A DNA stretch of 64,000 nucleotides from Nisaea sp. (GTDB lineage: Bacteria > Pseudomonadota > Alphaproteobacteria > Thalassobaculales > Thalassobaculaceae). The stretch lies in contig NZ_JAEPQA010000020.1 of NCBI RefSeq assembly GCF_017640745.1, positions 1-64,000 of the forward strand, written 5' to 3'. Numbering within the stretch: the stretch's first letter is position 1; every line of letters starts with the position of its first letter. Positions 45,301-53,525 of the stretch are shown here, piece by piece. The notes beneath the pieces were generated by a model. The model saw only the letters and a program-made list of their open reading frames with translations, ran no database searches and was not told the origin of the DNA. Both the position numbers and the translations under genes were made by a program.

Positions 45301-46499
45301 GTGCCCTCACAGGGTATCCGCGCAGCGACGGACGCAAGGGGATCCGCAACGTCCTCGTCGTCGCCTATCTGGTCGAATGCGCGCATCACGTGGCGCGGGA
45401 GATCGTGTTGCGCTTCCGGGACCGGGAGGTGCATCTGATCGGCTTCCCCGGCTGCTACCCGAATGACTATGCCCAGCGGATGATGCGGGCGCTCTGCACC
45501 CATCCGAATGTCGGCGGCGCGCTGCTGCTCTCGCTCGGCTGCGAGTCCTTCAACAACCGGATGCTGCGCGAGGAGATCGCGGCGACGGGACGTCCCGTAA
45601 AGACGGTCACGATCCAGCAGGTCGGCGGCACGCGCGCAGCGATCGCCGAGGGCGAGGCCTTCGTTGCGGAGCATCTTCCGGCGCTCGAAGCGGCGGAACG
45701 TGTGCCGATGGACGCATCCGAACTGGTCGTCGGCACGATCTGCGGCGGCTCGGACGGCACCTCCGGTATCACCGGCAATCCCGCCGCCGGGCGCGCCTTC
45801 GACATGCTGATCGCGGAGGGCGCGGCCTGCATCTTCGAGGAGACCGGAGAGTTGATCGGCTGCGAGCACATCATGGCCGCCCGCGCCGCAACGCCGGCGC
45901 TCGCCGCCGAGCTCGAGGCGAGTGTCGCAAAGGCGGCGCGCTATTACGCGACGCTCGGCTACGGCTCTTTCGCCGCGGGCAACGCGACAGGCGGGCTGAC
46001 CACCATCGAGGAGAAGTCGATGGGCGCCTATGCCAAGTCCGGCGCCTCGCCCATTGTCGGGCTGCTGAAACCCGGCGACCTGCCGCCGACGGGCGGGCTC
46101 TACCTGCTCGACGTGGTGCCGGACGGCGAGGTCCGCTTCGGCTTTCCGAACATCAACGACAATGCCGAGATCGCCGAACTGATGGCCTGCGGCGCCCATA
46201 TCAATCTCTTCGTTACCGGACGCGGCTCTGTCGTCGGCTCCGCCATCTCGCCGGTGGTCAAGATCTGCGCCAACCCGGAGACCTACCGGCGGATGGCGGA
46301 CGACATGGATGTCGATGCCGGCCGGATCCTCGAAGGGCATGCGGAGCTGGACGAGGTCGGGGCGGAGATCCGGGATCTGGTGCTGGCGGTCGCCGGCGGC
46401 GCTAAGACCCGTTCCGAGGATCTCGGCCACCAGGAATTCATCCTGACCTACAAGACGTTCGAGCCGATCGGCCCGGCCTGCCTGCCGGCCGCCGAATAA
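45297..46499 (+). CDS. UxaA-family dehydratase, large subunit
   Basis: A 400-residue protein corresponding to the C-terminal domain of altronate dehydratase (UxaA). Family blocks include GYPRSDGRKGIRNVLVVAYL, cysteine-bearing LIGFPGCYPND, SLGCESFNNRMLREEIAA, VGTICGGSDGTSGITGNPAA and LFVTGRGSVVGSAISPVVKI. Conserved cysteines suit an iron site. GTG start inside the small-subunit stop. It probably dehydrates an aldonate or similar hydroxy acid together with the small subunit; the RraA-type gene after it is a likely next step. Confidence 0.88.
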   Translation: MSALTGYPRSDGRKGIRNVLVVAYLVECAHHVAREIVLRFRDREVHLIGFPGCYPNDYAQRMMRALCTHPNVGGALLLSLGCESFNNRMLREEIAATGRPVKTVTIQQVGGTRAAIAEGEAFVAEHLPALEAAERVPMDASELVVGTICGGSDGTSGITGNPAAGRAFDMLIAEGAACIFEETGELIGCEHIMAARAATPALAAELEASVAKAARYYATLGYGSFAAGNATGGLTTIEEKSMGAYAKSGASPIVGLLKPGDLPPTGGLYLLDVVPDGEVRFGFPNINDNAEIAELMACGAHINLFVTGRGSVVGSAISPVVKICANPETYRRMADDMDVDAGRILEGHAELDEVGAEIRDLVLAVAGGAKTRSEDLGHQEFILTYKTFEPIGPACLPAAE

Positions 46500-46528
46500 G
46501 GATAATAAAATCAAAATGGGGAGGAACC

Positions 46529-47173
46529 ATGTCGATCACCGAGCGGCTGGAGAATTGCTACACGGGCGTCGTCCATGACGTGATGCGAGGAATGGGGCTG
46601 AAGAACTTCACCCTGCCGCCGGACCTGCGCCCGATCATGCCGGAGAAACCGATGGCGGGTCCCGCCTTCACCATCCTCGGCAAGGTCGATCCGATGGCGG
46701 ACGCGCACGAAACGCTGCTCGCCTGGACCGGACTGCTCTCGAAGGCGCCGGCAGGCTCGGTCTGGGTCAGCCAGCCGAACGACCGGACGGTGGCGCATAT
46801 GGGAGAGCTCTCGGCCGAGACCCTGAAGAACAAGGGCGTGCGTGGTTGCGTCGCCGACGGCTTCGCCCGCGACGTGAACTTTCTGCTGGATATCGGCTTC
46901 CAGACATGGTGCCGCGGTTTCACCCCGCGCGACATCGTCGGCTGGTGGCTTCCGGCGGCGACGGACGTCGATGTGCGCATCGGCGATGTCGTGATCGAGC
47001 CGGGCGACTACATGATCGGAGACCGGGACGGCCTCATACGCGTGCCGAAGGGGATCGTCGAGGAGGTGGTCGAGAAGTCGGAGACAGCGATCGCGACCGA
47101 GAACAAGGTCCGCACCGCGATCCTCTCGGGCACCGATCCGCAGGAGGCGTATCTGAAGTACGGCAAGTTCTAG
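46529..47173 (+). CDS. RraA/HMG-aldolase family protein
   Basis: A 214-residue protein of the RraA-like fold that includes 4-hydroxy-4-methyl-2-oxoglutarate aldolases and oxaloacetate-type decarboxylases as well as RNase E inhibitors. Visible: GPAFTILGKVDPMADAHETL, SVWVSQPNDRTVAHMGELSA, RGCVADGFARDVNFLLDIG and PGDYMIGDRDGLIRVPKGI (metal-binding DG-RD pattern). Given the dehydratase pair 29 bp upstream, an aldolase or decarboxylase on the resulting keto acid is more likely than RNase E control. GGGGAGG precedes the ATG. Confidence 0.87.
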   Translation: MSITERLENCYTGVVHDVMRGMGLKNFTLPPDLRPIMPEKPMAGPAFTILGKVDPMADAHETLLAWTGLLSKAPAGSVWVSQPNDRTVAHMGELSAETLKNKGVRGCVADGFARDVNFLLDIGFQTWCRGFTPRDIVGWWLPAATDVDVRIGDVVIEPGDYMIGDRDGLIRVPKGIVEEVVEKSETAIATENKVRTAILSGTDPQEAYLKYGKF

Positions 47174-47240
47174 GCCCGTTTGTCCGTGAACGCGGCCGGG
47201 GCAGGGATCGATAGGCCCGGTTCTCGGGTTTTCATTTGCC

Positions 47241-47260
47241 GTGCGCCGGAATAGGCGCAC
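47241..47260 (+). other. Hairpin between the RraA-type gene and the polyketide synthase
   Basis: GTGCGCC (47241-47247) pairs perfectly with GGCGCAC (47254-47260) around GGAATA. The stem ends 10 nt before the ATG of the polyketide synthase and would cover its ribosome-binding region. It may terminate the upstream transcript or limit translation of the synthase. Confidence 0.5.
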
Positions 47261-47270
47261 ATTTCATGGC

Positions 47271-48314
47271 ATGAATGCGCCACGACTTCTCAGCGTCGCG
47301 ACGGCGGTGCCGGAGTACCGGCTTTGCCAGAAAGAAGCCCTCTCGCATGCGCGGAGCATCTTCGGAGACCGGGCGCCCGACTTCGCCCGGCTGGCGCCGG
47401 TCTATGCAAATGCGGGAGTTTCGACCCGCTATCTGTCGGTGCCGCTCGACTGGTTCGAAAAGCCCCGCAGCTGGTCCGAGGCCAACGCGGTCTATCTCCG
47501 GACGGCGGAAGATTTGCTCGCCGATGCGGCGGAACGGGCGCTGGAGCGGGCGGGGCTCGATCCCGGCGATGTCGACACGCTCGTAACCGTCTCCAGCACC
47601 GGCATCGCGACGCCGAGCCTCGATGCACGGCTCCTCTCCCGGATCGGGTTCCGGACAGATGTGAAGCGGGTACCGCTTTTTGGACTTGGTTGTGCCGGAG
47701 GTGTGTTGGGGCTCGGGCGGGCGGCGCAGCTCGCGGCCGCGCGGGAGGGCGAGATCGTGCTGCTTCTGGTGGTCGAGCTCTGCAGCCTCACCTTCCGCTG
47801 GCGCGACACCGGAAAATCAAATCAGGTCGCTACCGCATTGTTCGGCGATGGTGCGGCAGCGGTGGTGCTGCGTGGCGGCGGGGCAGGAATGTCCGTAGCG
47901 GCCTGGGGGGAGCATACATGGCCGGACTCGCTCGACGTGATGGGCTGGTCGGTCGAGGAGGATGGGCTCGGCGTGATTTTCAGCCAGCGTATCCCCGAAA
48001 TCGTGCGCAGGGAGATGCGCGCGGAGACCGACCGCTTCCTCGCCAAGCATGAATTGACGCTTGCCGATATCGAGCTTTTCGCCTGCCATCCGGGCGGCGC
48101 GAAGGTGGCGGCGGCGCTGGAGGAGGCCTACGGTCTGCCGGAATGGGGCCTGCAGACGTCGCGTGAGGTTCTGAAGCATTACGGCAACATGTCCGCGGCG
48201 ACCGTTCTGTTCGTGCTCGAGCGGATGGTGGAAGGCGGGATTGTCGGCCAACGGATCCTGGTTCAGGCGCTCGGACCCGGCTTCACCGCGGGCTTCGCCG
48301 TTCTGGAGGGCTGA
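47271..48314 (+). CDS. Type III polyketide synthase
   Basis: Homodimeric chalcone/stilbene-synthase-like enzyme, 347 residues. The catalytic triad is readable: C141 in FGLGCAGGVLGLGRA, H273 in ACHPGGAKVAAALE and N306 in LKHYGNMSAATVLFVLE. In bacteria such enzymes extend fatty acyl starters with malonyl-CoA to alkylpyrones or alkylresorcinols. ATG 47271 gives NAPRLLSVATAVPEYRLCQK, the expected N-terminus; the site has no clear Shine-Dalgarno and a hairpin sits in front. Paired with the next gene like bpsA with bpsB of Bacillus subtilis. Confidence 0.92.
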   Translation: MNAPRLLSVATAVPEYRLCQKEALSHARSIFGDRAPDFARLAPVYANAGVSTRYLSVPLDWFEKPRSWSEANAVYLRTAEDLLADAAERALERAGLDPGDVDTLVTVSSTGIATPSLDARLLSRIGFRTDVKRVPLFGLGCAGGVLGLGRAAQLAAAREGEIVLLLVVELCSLTFRWRDTGKSNQVATALFGDGAAAVVLRGGGAGMSVAAWGEHTWPDSLDVMGWSVEEDGLGVIFSQRIPEIVRREMRAETDRFLAKHELTLADIELFACHPGGAKVAAALEEAYGLPEWGLQTSREVLKHYGNMSAATVLFVLERMVEGGIVGQRILVQALGPGFTAGFAVLEG

Positions 48315-48316
48315 GG

Positions 48317-48817
48317 GTGGCTATGGGGTGGGCGCAATGGACCGCAATCGCGGTCGCTTTTCTCCGAGTTGCGGAGCTGTTGCATGCGCGCCGCAACTTG
48401 GACCGGCTGCTGTCGGCGGGCGGCAAGGAGTACCATCCCGGACATTACCCTTTCTTCGTTCTGCTTCACGGCGCCTGGATCGTGGCCCTGTTCTTCCTGG
48501 TCCGCGAGACGCGCGCGCCCGATCCCGTGCTGCTTGGGGTCTTTGCCCTGCTGCAATGCGTACGCCTCTGGGTCATCGTCTCGCTCGGGCGGTTCTGGAC
48601 CACGCGGATCGTGACCCTCCCGGGCGCTCCGCTGGTCCGTCGCGGCCCCTATCGCTGGTTCCGGCACCCCAACTATCTTCTGGTGGCCGTCGAGATCCCG
48701 CTTCTCCCACTCGCCTTCGGCGCGTGGGACCTCGCGCTGCTGTTCGGCTTCGCGAACCTCGTTCTGCTCGCCTATCGCATCCGTGCCGAAGAGGGCGTGC
48801 TGGCCGAGCGGCGCTGA
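48317..48817 (+). CDS. Isoprenylcysteine-carboxyl-methyltransferase-like membrane protein (BpsB-like)
   Basis: A 166-residue membrane protein with four or five hydrophobic helices and the ICMT C-terminal block LVRRGPYRWFRHPNYLLVAVE, which binds SAM. In Bacillus subtilis the homologue BpsB O-methylates the alkylpyrones made by the type III synthase BpsA; the same pair here suggests a methylated polyketide lipid. The start may be GTG 48317 or ATG 48323; GGAGGG lies just upstream. Two bases separate it from the synthase gene. Confidence 0.85.
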   Translation: MAMGWAQWTAIAVAFLRVAELLHARRNLDRLLSAGGKEYHPGHYPFFVLLHGAWIVALFFLVRETRAPDPVLLGVFALLQCVRLWVIVSLGRFWTTRIVTLPGAPLVRRGPYRWFRHPNYLLVAVEIPLLPLAFGAWDLALLFGFANLVLLAYRIRAEEGVLAERR

Positions 48818-48926
48818 AGAGCCGGCTCGGATCAGTTTGTTCCGGGGCCCGGAAAATCCCGCGGAACTGCAACGAATGGTCACGCTGCACATGCTATGGT
48901 GTCGCCCCCAACATTGGAGAATCGGC

Positions 48927-49688
48927 ATGTTTAAGAGAATCGACACTGCGCGTTCCTACTACCGCGAGACCATGGCTTTGATTGTCCGCTCCGGATATCG
49001 CATCTCGATCGAGAACGATATGGGCGAGTGGAAACACATCATGCAGACTGCACCGGGCACCGCCCTGGTCTCAGGCATGTTCGACCCGGCGAAAGCGGAT
49101 TTCCAGCCGGGAGACGCATTCTGGCTCCGGGTCTCGAACGAAAATGCGGAAACGGTGGCAATTATCTGCGACCGCTTGATCGAGACCGACGACTTCGTCG
49201 GCTTCGTCGAGGATACCAAAATGTTTGCGGCGCCCTACGAGCGGCATGCGATGGATGCGCGGCTTGCCGGTAAGATCGGCCATGCTGGCGGACTATGGGT
49301 CCACCCGAAAGCCCGCAAGGCCGGTCTGTCCTGGGTTCTGCCCCGGATCGTCCGGGCGCTCTCGGTGATGCACTGGGGCGTCGACCGGCATTGCGGGCTT
49401 CTCCAGACGGGGATTGAGGGCGCGGGCTTCGCCAGCCGCATCTATGGCTTTTCCCGCTCCTGGCTGGCGCTCTCAGGAGATGCTTTCCGACCGACAGGTA
49501 AGGCGGAGCGGCTGTTCGTCATCGACATTGATGCTGACGAGATCGCCGGGCAGCAGGCCCTCGAGCTCGAACGTATTGTGGATCACGGCGCACAGAATCT
49601 TGTCGATGTTGCGACCATTGGACGAGAGCGGCGTGACCAGCCGGCGGTAAGCGAACCACTCGCCGCCCGCGCTGGCGTGAACTTCTGA
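48927..49688 (+). CDS. Hypothetical GNAT-like protein with antisense-overlapping 3' end
   Basis: I do not recognise a named family. The 253-residue reading starts at ATG 48927 behind GGAG (TTGGAGAATCGGC). The segment GGLWVHPKARKAGLSWVLPR followed by a helix resembles the acetyl-CoA loop of GNAT acetyltransferases, but no confirming motif is seen. The last 72 codons lie entirely antisense to the PAS-type gene on the minus strand (216-bp convergent overlap). The tail after residue 195 (DADEIAGQQALELERIVDHG) may therefore not be a conserved part of the protein. Confidence 0.6.
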   Translation: MFKRIDTARSYYRETMALIVRSGYRISIENDMGEWKHIMQTAPGTALVSGMFDPAKADFQPGDAFWLRVSNENAETVAIICDRLIETDDFVGFVEDTKMFAAPYERHAMDARLAGKIGHAGGLWVHPKARKAGLSWVLPRIVRALSVMHWGVDRHCGLLQTGIEGAGFASRIYGFSRSWLALSGDAFRPTGKAERLFVIDIDADEIAGQQALELERIVDHGAQNLVDVATIGRERRDQPAVSEPLAARAGVNF

Positions 49689-50087
49689 CAGGGAGATGCG
49701 GCCGCGAAAAGCCGCATCCGCATAAAGACCGGCGAGGCTGCTCCACAGCTTGGGACCGAGATGTGGAACCAGCTCGCCGACGAATTTCGGCCGTCCGCCG
49801 CCATGGATGCGCGTGCCGAAGCCGAAGCGCTCGTATTCGAAGGTCGCCGGTTCGTCCGAGACTTTCAGGATATGGATGTAGGGCAGAACGTCCGGCGCCC
49901 GTTCGGACACCTCGTTGAAGGAGATGCCCTCTAGGCTTGGCATCCCCGGTGTTCCGGCGCGCGCGGACATCGTGAAGATCTCGGCGAGCTGATTGTCCGT
50001 ACCGAGCCGGAAATCGAGCTGATCGTAGGTGATGACGACGGCGGGGTCGGCCCCGCGGATCACTTCAAGCTGGAGACCGGAAGGCAT
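49473..50087 (-). CDS. PAS-domain (PAS_5-like) hypothetical protein A
   Basis: A 204-residue protein with a PAS-like core: a short acidic start, FGFGTRIHGGGRPKFVGELV (then LGPKLWSSLAGLYADAAFRG) and the strand block GEWFAYRRLVTPLSSNGRNI followed by DKILCAVIHNTFEL. Similar short single-PAS proteins are numerous in Rhodospirillales; none has a known role. The ATG at 50087 is joined to the previous stop (TGATG). The 3' 216 bp overlap the opposite-strand gene. Confidence 0.72.
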   Translation of the reverse strand: MPSGLQLEVIRGADPAVVITYDQLDFRLGTDNQLAEIFTMSARAGTPGMPSLEGISFNEVSERAPDVLPYIHILKVSDEPATFEYERFGFGTRIHGGGRPKFVGELVPHLGPKLWSSLAGLYADAAFRGRISLSEVHASAGGEWFAYRRLVTPLSSNGRNIDKILCAVIHNTFELEGLLPGDLVSINVDDEQPLRLTCRSESIS

Positions 50088-50521
50088 CAGATGACGACCG
50101 CCAGGCACAATCTGGCATTCTGGAGCAGCGGCAGAACGGTCGCGTCGCGGAGATCGTCAGTCTGGATTTCGTAGCGCCGTGCACCATCCTCTTTTCCGAG
50201 GATGTCTTGCTCGATAATACGAGCGAGGGCGGCCGCGGCGCCGGAACAAACCTCCGATCCCTGGCGGATCATTTCGATTCCGTCCTCGGCAAGCTGAAAT
50301 ACGGCGCAGTGCGGACCGGAGAGTCCGGGCTCGCTCGCGATCCACTGCTCGACGGCAAGGCGGTCCGGGCATCGGGCGAGCGGGTAATAGGCGGCAAGGG
50401 CGCTCAGCGCGACCGACGGGATCTCCTCGGCGAAATCCGTTTCTCGCCACCTTACGGGAGGAGAATCATTATCAACGAGCCGCAATTGATGCATTCCCTG
50501 GAGACCTAACGTATCAGTCAT
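50087..50521 (-). CDS. PAS-domain-like hypothetical protein B
   Basis: A 144-residue product directly upstream of and coupled to protein A. It has PVRWRETDFAEEIPSVALSA, a CPDRLAVEQWIASEPGLSGP block and a C-terminal helix plus strand AAALARIIEQDILGKEDGAR, consistent with another degenerate PAS_5-type domain. Start is ambiguous: ATG 50521 or 50494, neither with a strong Shine-Dalgarno. Nothing shows which signal either protein senses. Confidence 0.6.
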   Translation of the reverse strand: MTDTLGLQGMHQLRLVDNDSPPVRWRETDFAEEIPSVALSALAAYYPLARCPDRLAVEQWIASEPGLSGPHCAVFQLAEDGIEMIRQGSEVCSGAAAALARIIEQDILGKEDGARRYEIQTDDLRDATVLPLLQNARLCLAVVI

Positions 50522-50699
50522 TGGTTGCTGATTTTTGCCTACTTTATGGTGACTGATGATGTCCTGTCCAGCTTCATCGGACCGTTTCCTGCTGTCGTGC
50601 AGCAATATAAAGAGATGCAAACCGCCGAGGGGGCGGCGGCCGACCTGTCCAGATGGGTGAATTGGGCGTAACGATATGATGCTGCTATGGTTCTTTCGT
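50522..50699. other. 178-bp gap without a gene
   Basis: Moderately AT-rich gap upstream of protein B and downstream of the next minus-strand gene. No convincing open frame, hairpin terminator or promoter was seen, apart from the expected region for a minus-strand promoter of the PAS pair. Confidence 0.5.
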
Positions 50700-51515
50700 T
50701 CAGAACCCGGCATCGCCTTCCCAATATTTATCGTTCAGAATCTTCATCAGCTTGTCGTGGCTATTTTCGAGACAGCCGCGAAGCCGCATCCTGTAGCCCT
50801 GGTCCGCATAGGCCCGGCAGCGGTCATAGGCTTGCCGCGCCTCGCCAAGCCCTTCAGGTGAAAAGGTTTTCAGGCTGGCAGGGCTGGCCGCCCGGCCCCA
50901 GGTACCGTCCCGCACCGCCTTGGTTTCGTATCCGTCGGCGGGCAGCAGATTGATCATGCGCGAGAGCATGGCGCTCGCGTCCGCGCGGGGCGACCCGCTC
51001 TCGAAATAGCGTTCGGCAAGGAGGCGCTTGTCACCGGTGGCGGCATCAAGATCCTCGGCACTCGGGCGGGCGGCGACGGCCGGTTCCGAGCGCGGCAGCA
51101 GGGAGACCCGGCGCGGCACGCTGAGCGACACGGATTTCGCATCGAGCGAGACCAGCCGGCGCGCGTCCATCGAAATCCGCACCGAGGTATAGGCACCGGT
51201 GCTCTCGAAATGGAGCAGGCCGGCGGCGGAGAATTCGGCCGTGCTGCCGTCGTTCTTCTCGACCACCATGGTGATGTCGCCTTCTCCGGCGGCATCGTAG
51301 ACATGGCCTTTGCTCGGCTTCGGGCGTTGTTCCTGGAGGCAGAAGGCGGAGAAGAAACCGGTGCAACTGCCGTCCGCGCAGTCGAGCGGAACCGGCAGCT
51401 TGGTGGCGACGAGCCCGAGCACCTGCGGCAGCTCGGCCGGTTGCCCGGCCGCGCCCGCGGCACCGGCGCCGCTCATGGCAAAGAACAGGGTAAGGGTCGC
51501 GATTTTCCTCAGCAT
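50700..51515 (-). CDS. Secreted hypothetical protein
   Basis: A 271-residue exported protein of unknown family. Signal peptide RKIATLTLFFAMSGAGAAGA; the mature part has a cysteine-containing block PVPLDCADGSCTGFFSAFCL, a beta-rich section (TMVVEKNDGSTAEFSAAGLL) and a helical C-terminal third (GEARQAYDRCRAYADQGYRM and RLRGCLENSHDKLMKILNDK) with two more cysteines. Paired cysteines suggest disulfides in the periplasm. GGAGGGAACG precedes the ATG. Monocistronic. Confidence 0.75.
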   Translation of the reverse strand: MLRKIATLTLFFAMSGAGAAGAAGQPAELPQVLGLVATKLPVPLDCADGSCTGFFSAFCLQEQRPKPSKGHVYDAAGEGDITMVVEKNDGSTAEFSAAGLLHFESTGAYTSVRISMDARRLVSLDAKSVSLSVPRRVSLLPRSEPAVAARPSAEDLDAATGDKRLLAERYFESGSPRADASAMLSRMINLLPADGYETKAVRDGTWGRAASPASLKTFSPEGLGEARQAYDRCRAYADQGYRMRLRGCLENSHDKLMKILNDKYWEGDAGF

Positions 51516-51905
51516 GGGACGTTCCCTCCGGTTCGAGCCGGTACGTCCGGACTGACAAGGCCCGGAACTCCGGCCTTACGCTTTCGAACAGCGTCTCACT
51601 CTTCCGGGGCGGATACAACTTCGTTTGCAGGATCTCTCGGCAAGGTGAAGATCGAAAAAGATGCGGGCCCGTCGGCGGGAGCCGGCGAGCCCGTCAGTGG
51701 GCGGGGAGGGGGAAATCGTCTTGTCGGTTGAACCTTTCGTAGGTTTGAGCCGATGAGCCTTTATCTCCCGGATCGCGTTATTCGGGCGTTAGCCTCTGAA
51801 ATAACGCGCTGGCCAGAGCGCGACATTTCATGACGCACATTAGAAAATGGGCGTGCCGTTTCGTGATCATATCGGCTGAAACAGCTGTCTTTTGGAGGAT
51901 GCGAG
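51516..51905. other. 390-bp intergenic region upstream of the MttB-family gene
   Basis: No gene is apparent. The first third is the 5' region of the secreted gene on the minus strand. The last third contains a palindrome (51774-51808) and the Shine-Dalgarno GGAGG (51895-51899) of the methyltransferase gene. Short T/A-rich tracts occur near 51840-51890. I found no tRNA or small-ORF candidate. Confidence 0.6.
51774..51808. promoter_or_regulatory. Perfect 9-bp inverted repeat upstream of the MttB-family gene
   Basis: CGCGTTATT (51774-51782) and AATAACGCG (51800-51808) are exact arms around a 17-bp spacer, about 100 bp before the ATG at 51906. Position and symmetry suggest an operator for a dimeric regulator not encoded next to it. 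A transcript hairpin is also possible. Confidence 0.55.
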
Positions 51906-53501
51906 ATGGCCGCCGACGCCCGGGATCTCGAAACGACTGAAACTGACGCCCCATCTGCCGAAGGACGCGGACGCCGGAGCCGCGGCGGAGGCGGCGGACG
52001 TGAGGCGCGGCGGGCCCTGCGTGCGAGACCGAGCCAGCTGCAGGCGCCTTACATCACGCGCAACGTCCCGGTCTACGAGATCCTGAGCGAGGAAGCGCTG
52101 GAGATCATCGAGGCCAATGCCGACACCATCATGGAAGAGATCGGCATCGAGTTTCAGGACGACGAGGAGGCGCTCGCCCTCTGGCGCGAGGCCGGCGCGG
52201 ATGTCCAGGGCACCCGCGTCCATATCCCGCGCGGCCTGGCTCGCAAGCTCATCGAAACCGCACCCGCGACTTTCACCCAGCATGCCCGCAACCCGGCGCG
52301 CTCGGTCGAGATCGGCGGCAAGAACACGATCTTCGCGCCGGTCTACGGCCCGCCCTTCGTCAGCGACGTCGATGGCGGCCGGCGCTATGCGACGATCGAG
52401 GATTTCCAGAACTTCGTGAAACTGACCTACATGCTGCCCTCGCTGCACCATAGCGGCGGCACGGTCTGCGAGCCGGTCGACCTGCCTGTGAACAAGCGGC
52501 ATTTCGACATGGTCTACGCGCACATGAAATACAGCGACAAGCCGTTCATGGGCTCGGTTACGCATCCGGAGCGGGCGCAGGACACGGTCGACATGGCGAA
52601 GATCCTGTTCGGCGCCGAATTCGTCGAGAACAACACGGTCTGCACGAGCCTGATCAACGCCAATTCGCCGATGGTCTGGGACGGCACCATGCTGGGCGCG
52701 CTCAAGACCTATGCCCGCAACAACCAGGCCTGCATCACCACTCCCTTCATCCTCGCGGGCGCGATGTCCCCGGTGACGGTCGCGGGCACGCTCGCCCAGA
52801 CCCTGGCCGAGGCGATGGCGGGCATGGCCTTCACCCAGTTGATCCGGCCCGGCGCACCGGTGATCTTCGGCTCCTTCGCGAGCTCGATCTCCATGCAGTC
52901 CGGCGCGCCGACCTTCGGTACTCCGGAGCCGGCCATGGTGCTCTATGGCTGCGCCCAGCTCGCCCGGCGTCTCGGCGTGCCGTTCCGCTCCGGCGGGTCG
53001 CTCTGCGGCTCCAAGGTGCCGGACGCGCAGGCGGCCTACGAGTCCGCCCAGACCCTGAACCCGACGGTGATGGGCGGGGTCAATTTCGTGCTGCATGCGG
53101 CGGGCTGGCTGGAGGGCGGACTCGTCGCCTCCTACGAGAAGCTGCTGATGGATGCCGACCAGCTCGCCATGATGCCGACCCTGCTCGGCGGCGTCGACAT
53201 GACCGAGAACGGCCAGGCGATGAGCGCGATCCGCGAGGTCGGCCCCGGCAAGCACTTCCTCGGCTGCGCCCATACCCAGGCCAATTTCGAGAATGCCTTC
53301 TTCCGCTCGAAGGTCGCCGACAACAACACCTACGAGCAATGGGCCGCCGAGGGCTCCCGCGACGCCTACCAGCGCATGGGCGACCGGGTGAAGACCATGC
53401 TGGCGGAATACCAGGCGCCGGAGATCGATCCGGCGGTGGACGAGGCGCTGAACGAGTTCATGGCGAAGCGCAAGGCGAGCTTCCCGGATTCGAACGTGTG
53501 A
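51906..53501 (+). CDS. Trimethylamine methyltransferase (MttB) family protein, non-pyrrolysine type
   Basis: A 531-residue corrinoid-dependent-type methyltransferase. A low-complexity R/G-rich leader (RSRGGGGGREARRALRARPS) precedes the barrel, with ITRNVPVYEILSEEALEIIE and SGGTVCEPVDLPVNKRHFD. There is no in-frame TAG, so it is one of the non-pyrrolysine relatives, which include the glycine betaine methyltransferase MtgB. Substrate is inferred to be a quaternary or methylated amine. No corrinoid protein gene is adjacent. GGAGG lies 6 nt before the ATG. Confidence 0.88.
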   Translation: MAADARDLETTETDAPSAEGRGRRSRGGGGGREARRALRARPSQLQAPYITRNVPVYEILSEEALEIIEANADTIMEEIGIEFQDDEEALALWREAGADVQGTRVHIPRGLARKLIETAPATFTQHARNPARSVEIGGKNTIFAPVYGPPFVSDVDGGRRYATIEDFQNFVKLTYMLPSLHHSGGTVCEPVDLPVNKRHFDMVYAHMKYSDKPFMGSVTHPERAQDTVDMAKILFGAEFVENNTVCTSLINANSPMVWDGTMLGALKTYARNNQACITTPFILAGAMSPVTVAGTLAQTLAEAMAGMAFTQLIRPGAPVIFGSFASSISMQSGAPTFGTPEPAMVLYGCAQLARRLGVPFRSGGSLCGSKVPDAQAAYESAQTLNPTVMGGVNFVLHAAGWLEGGLVASYEKLLMDADQLAMMPTLLGGVDMTENGQAMSAIREVGPGKHFLGCAHTQANFENAFFRSKVADNNTYEQWAAEGSRDAYQRMGDRVKTMLAEYQAPEIDPAVDEALNEFMAKRKASFPDSNV

Positions 53502-53525
53502 TTTGAGCGAGGGCGGCGCGGCGGT

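Noticed and set aside
51858-51882. GTTTC/GAAAC repeat near the MttB-family start as an operator
   Set aside because: Only 5-bp arms with a 15-bp spacer; expected by chance, unlike the 9-bp palindrome upstream.
51906-53501. Possible pyrrolysine codon in the MttB-family gene
   Set aside because: No in-frame TAG is present and no pyl genes are visible.
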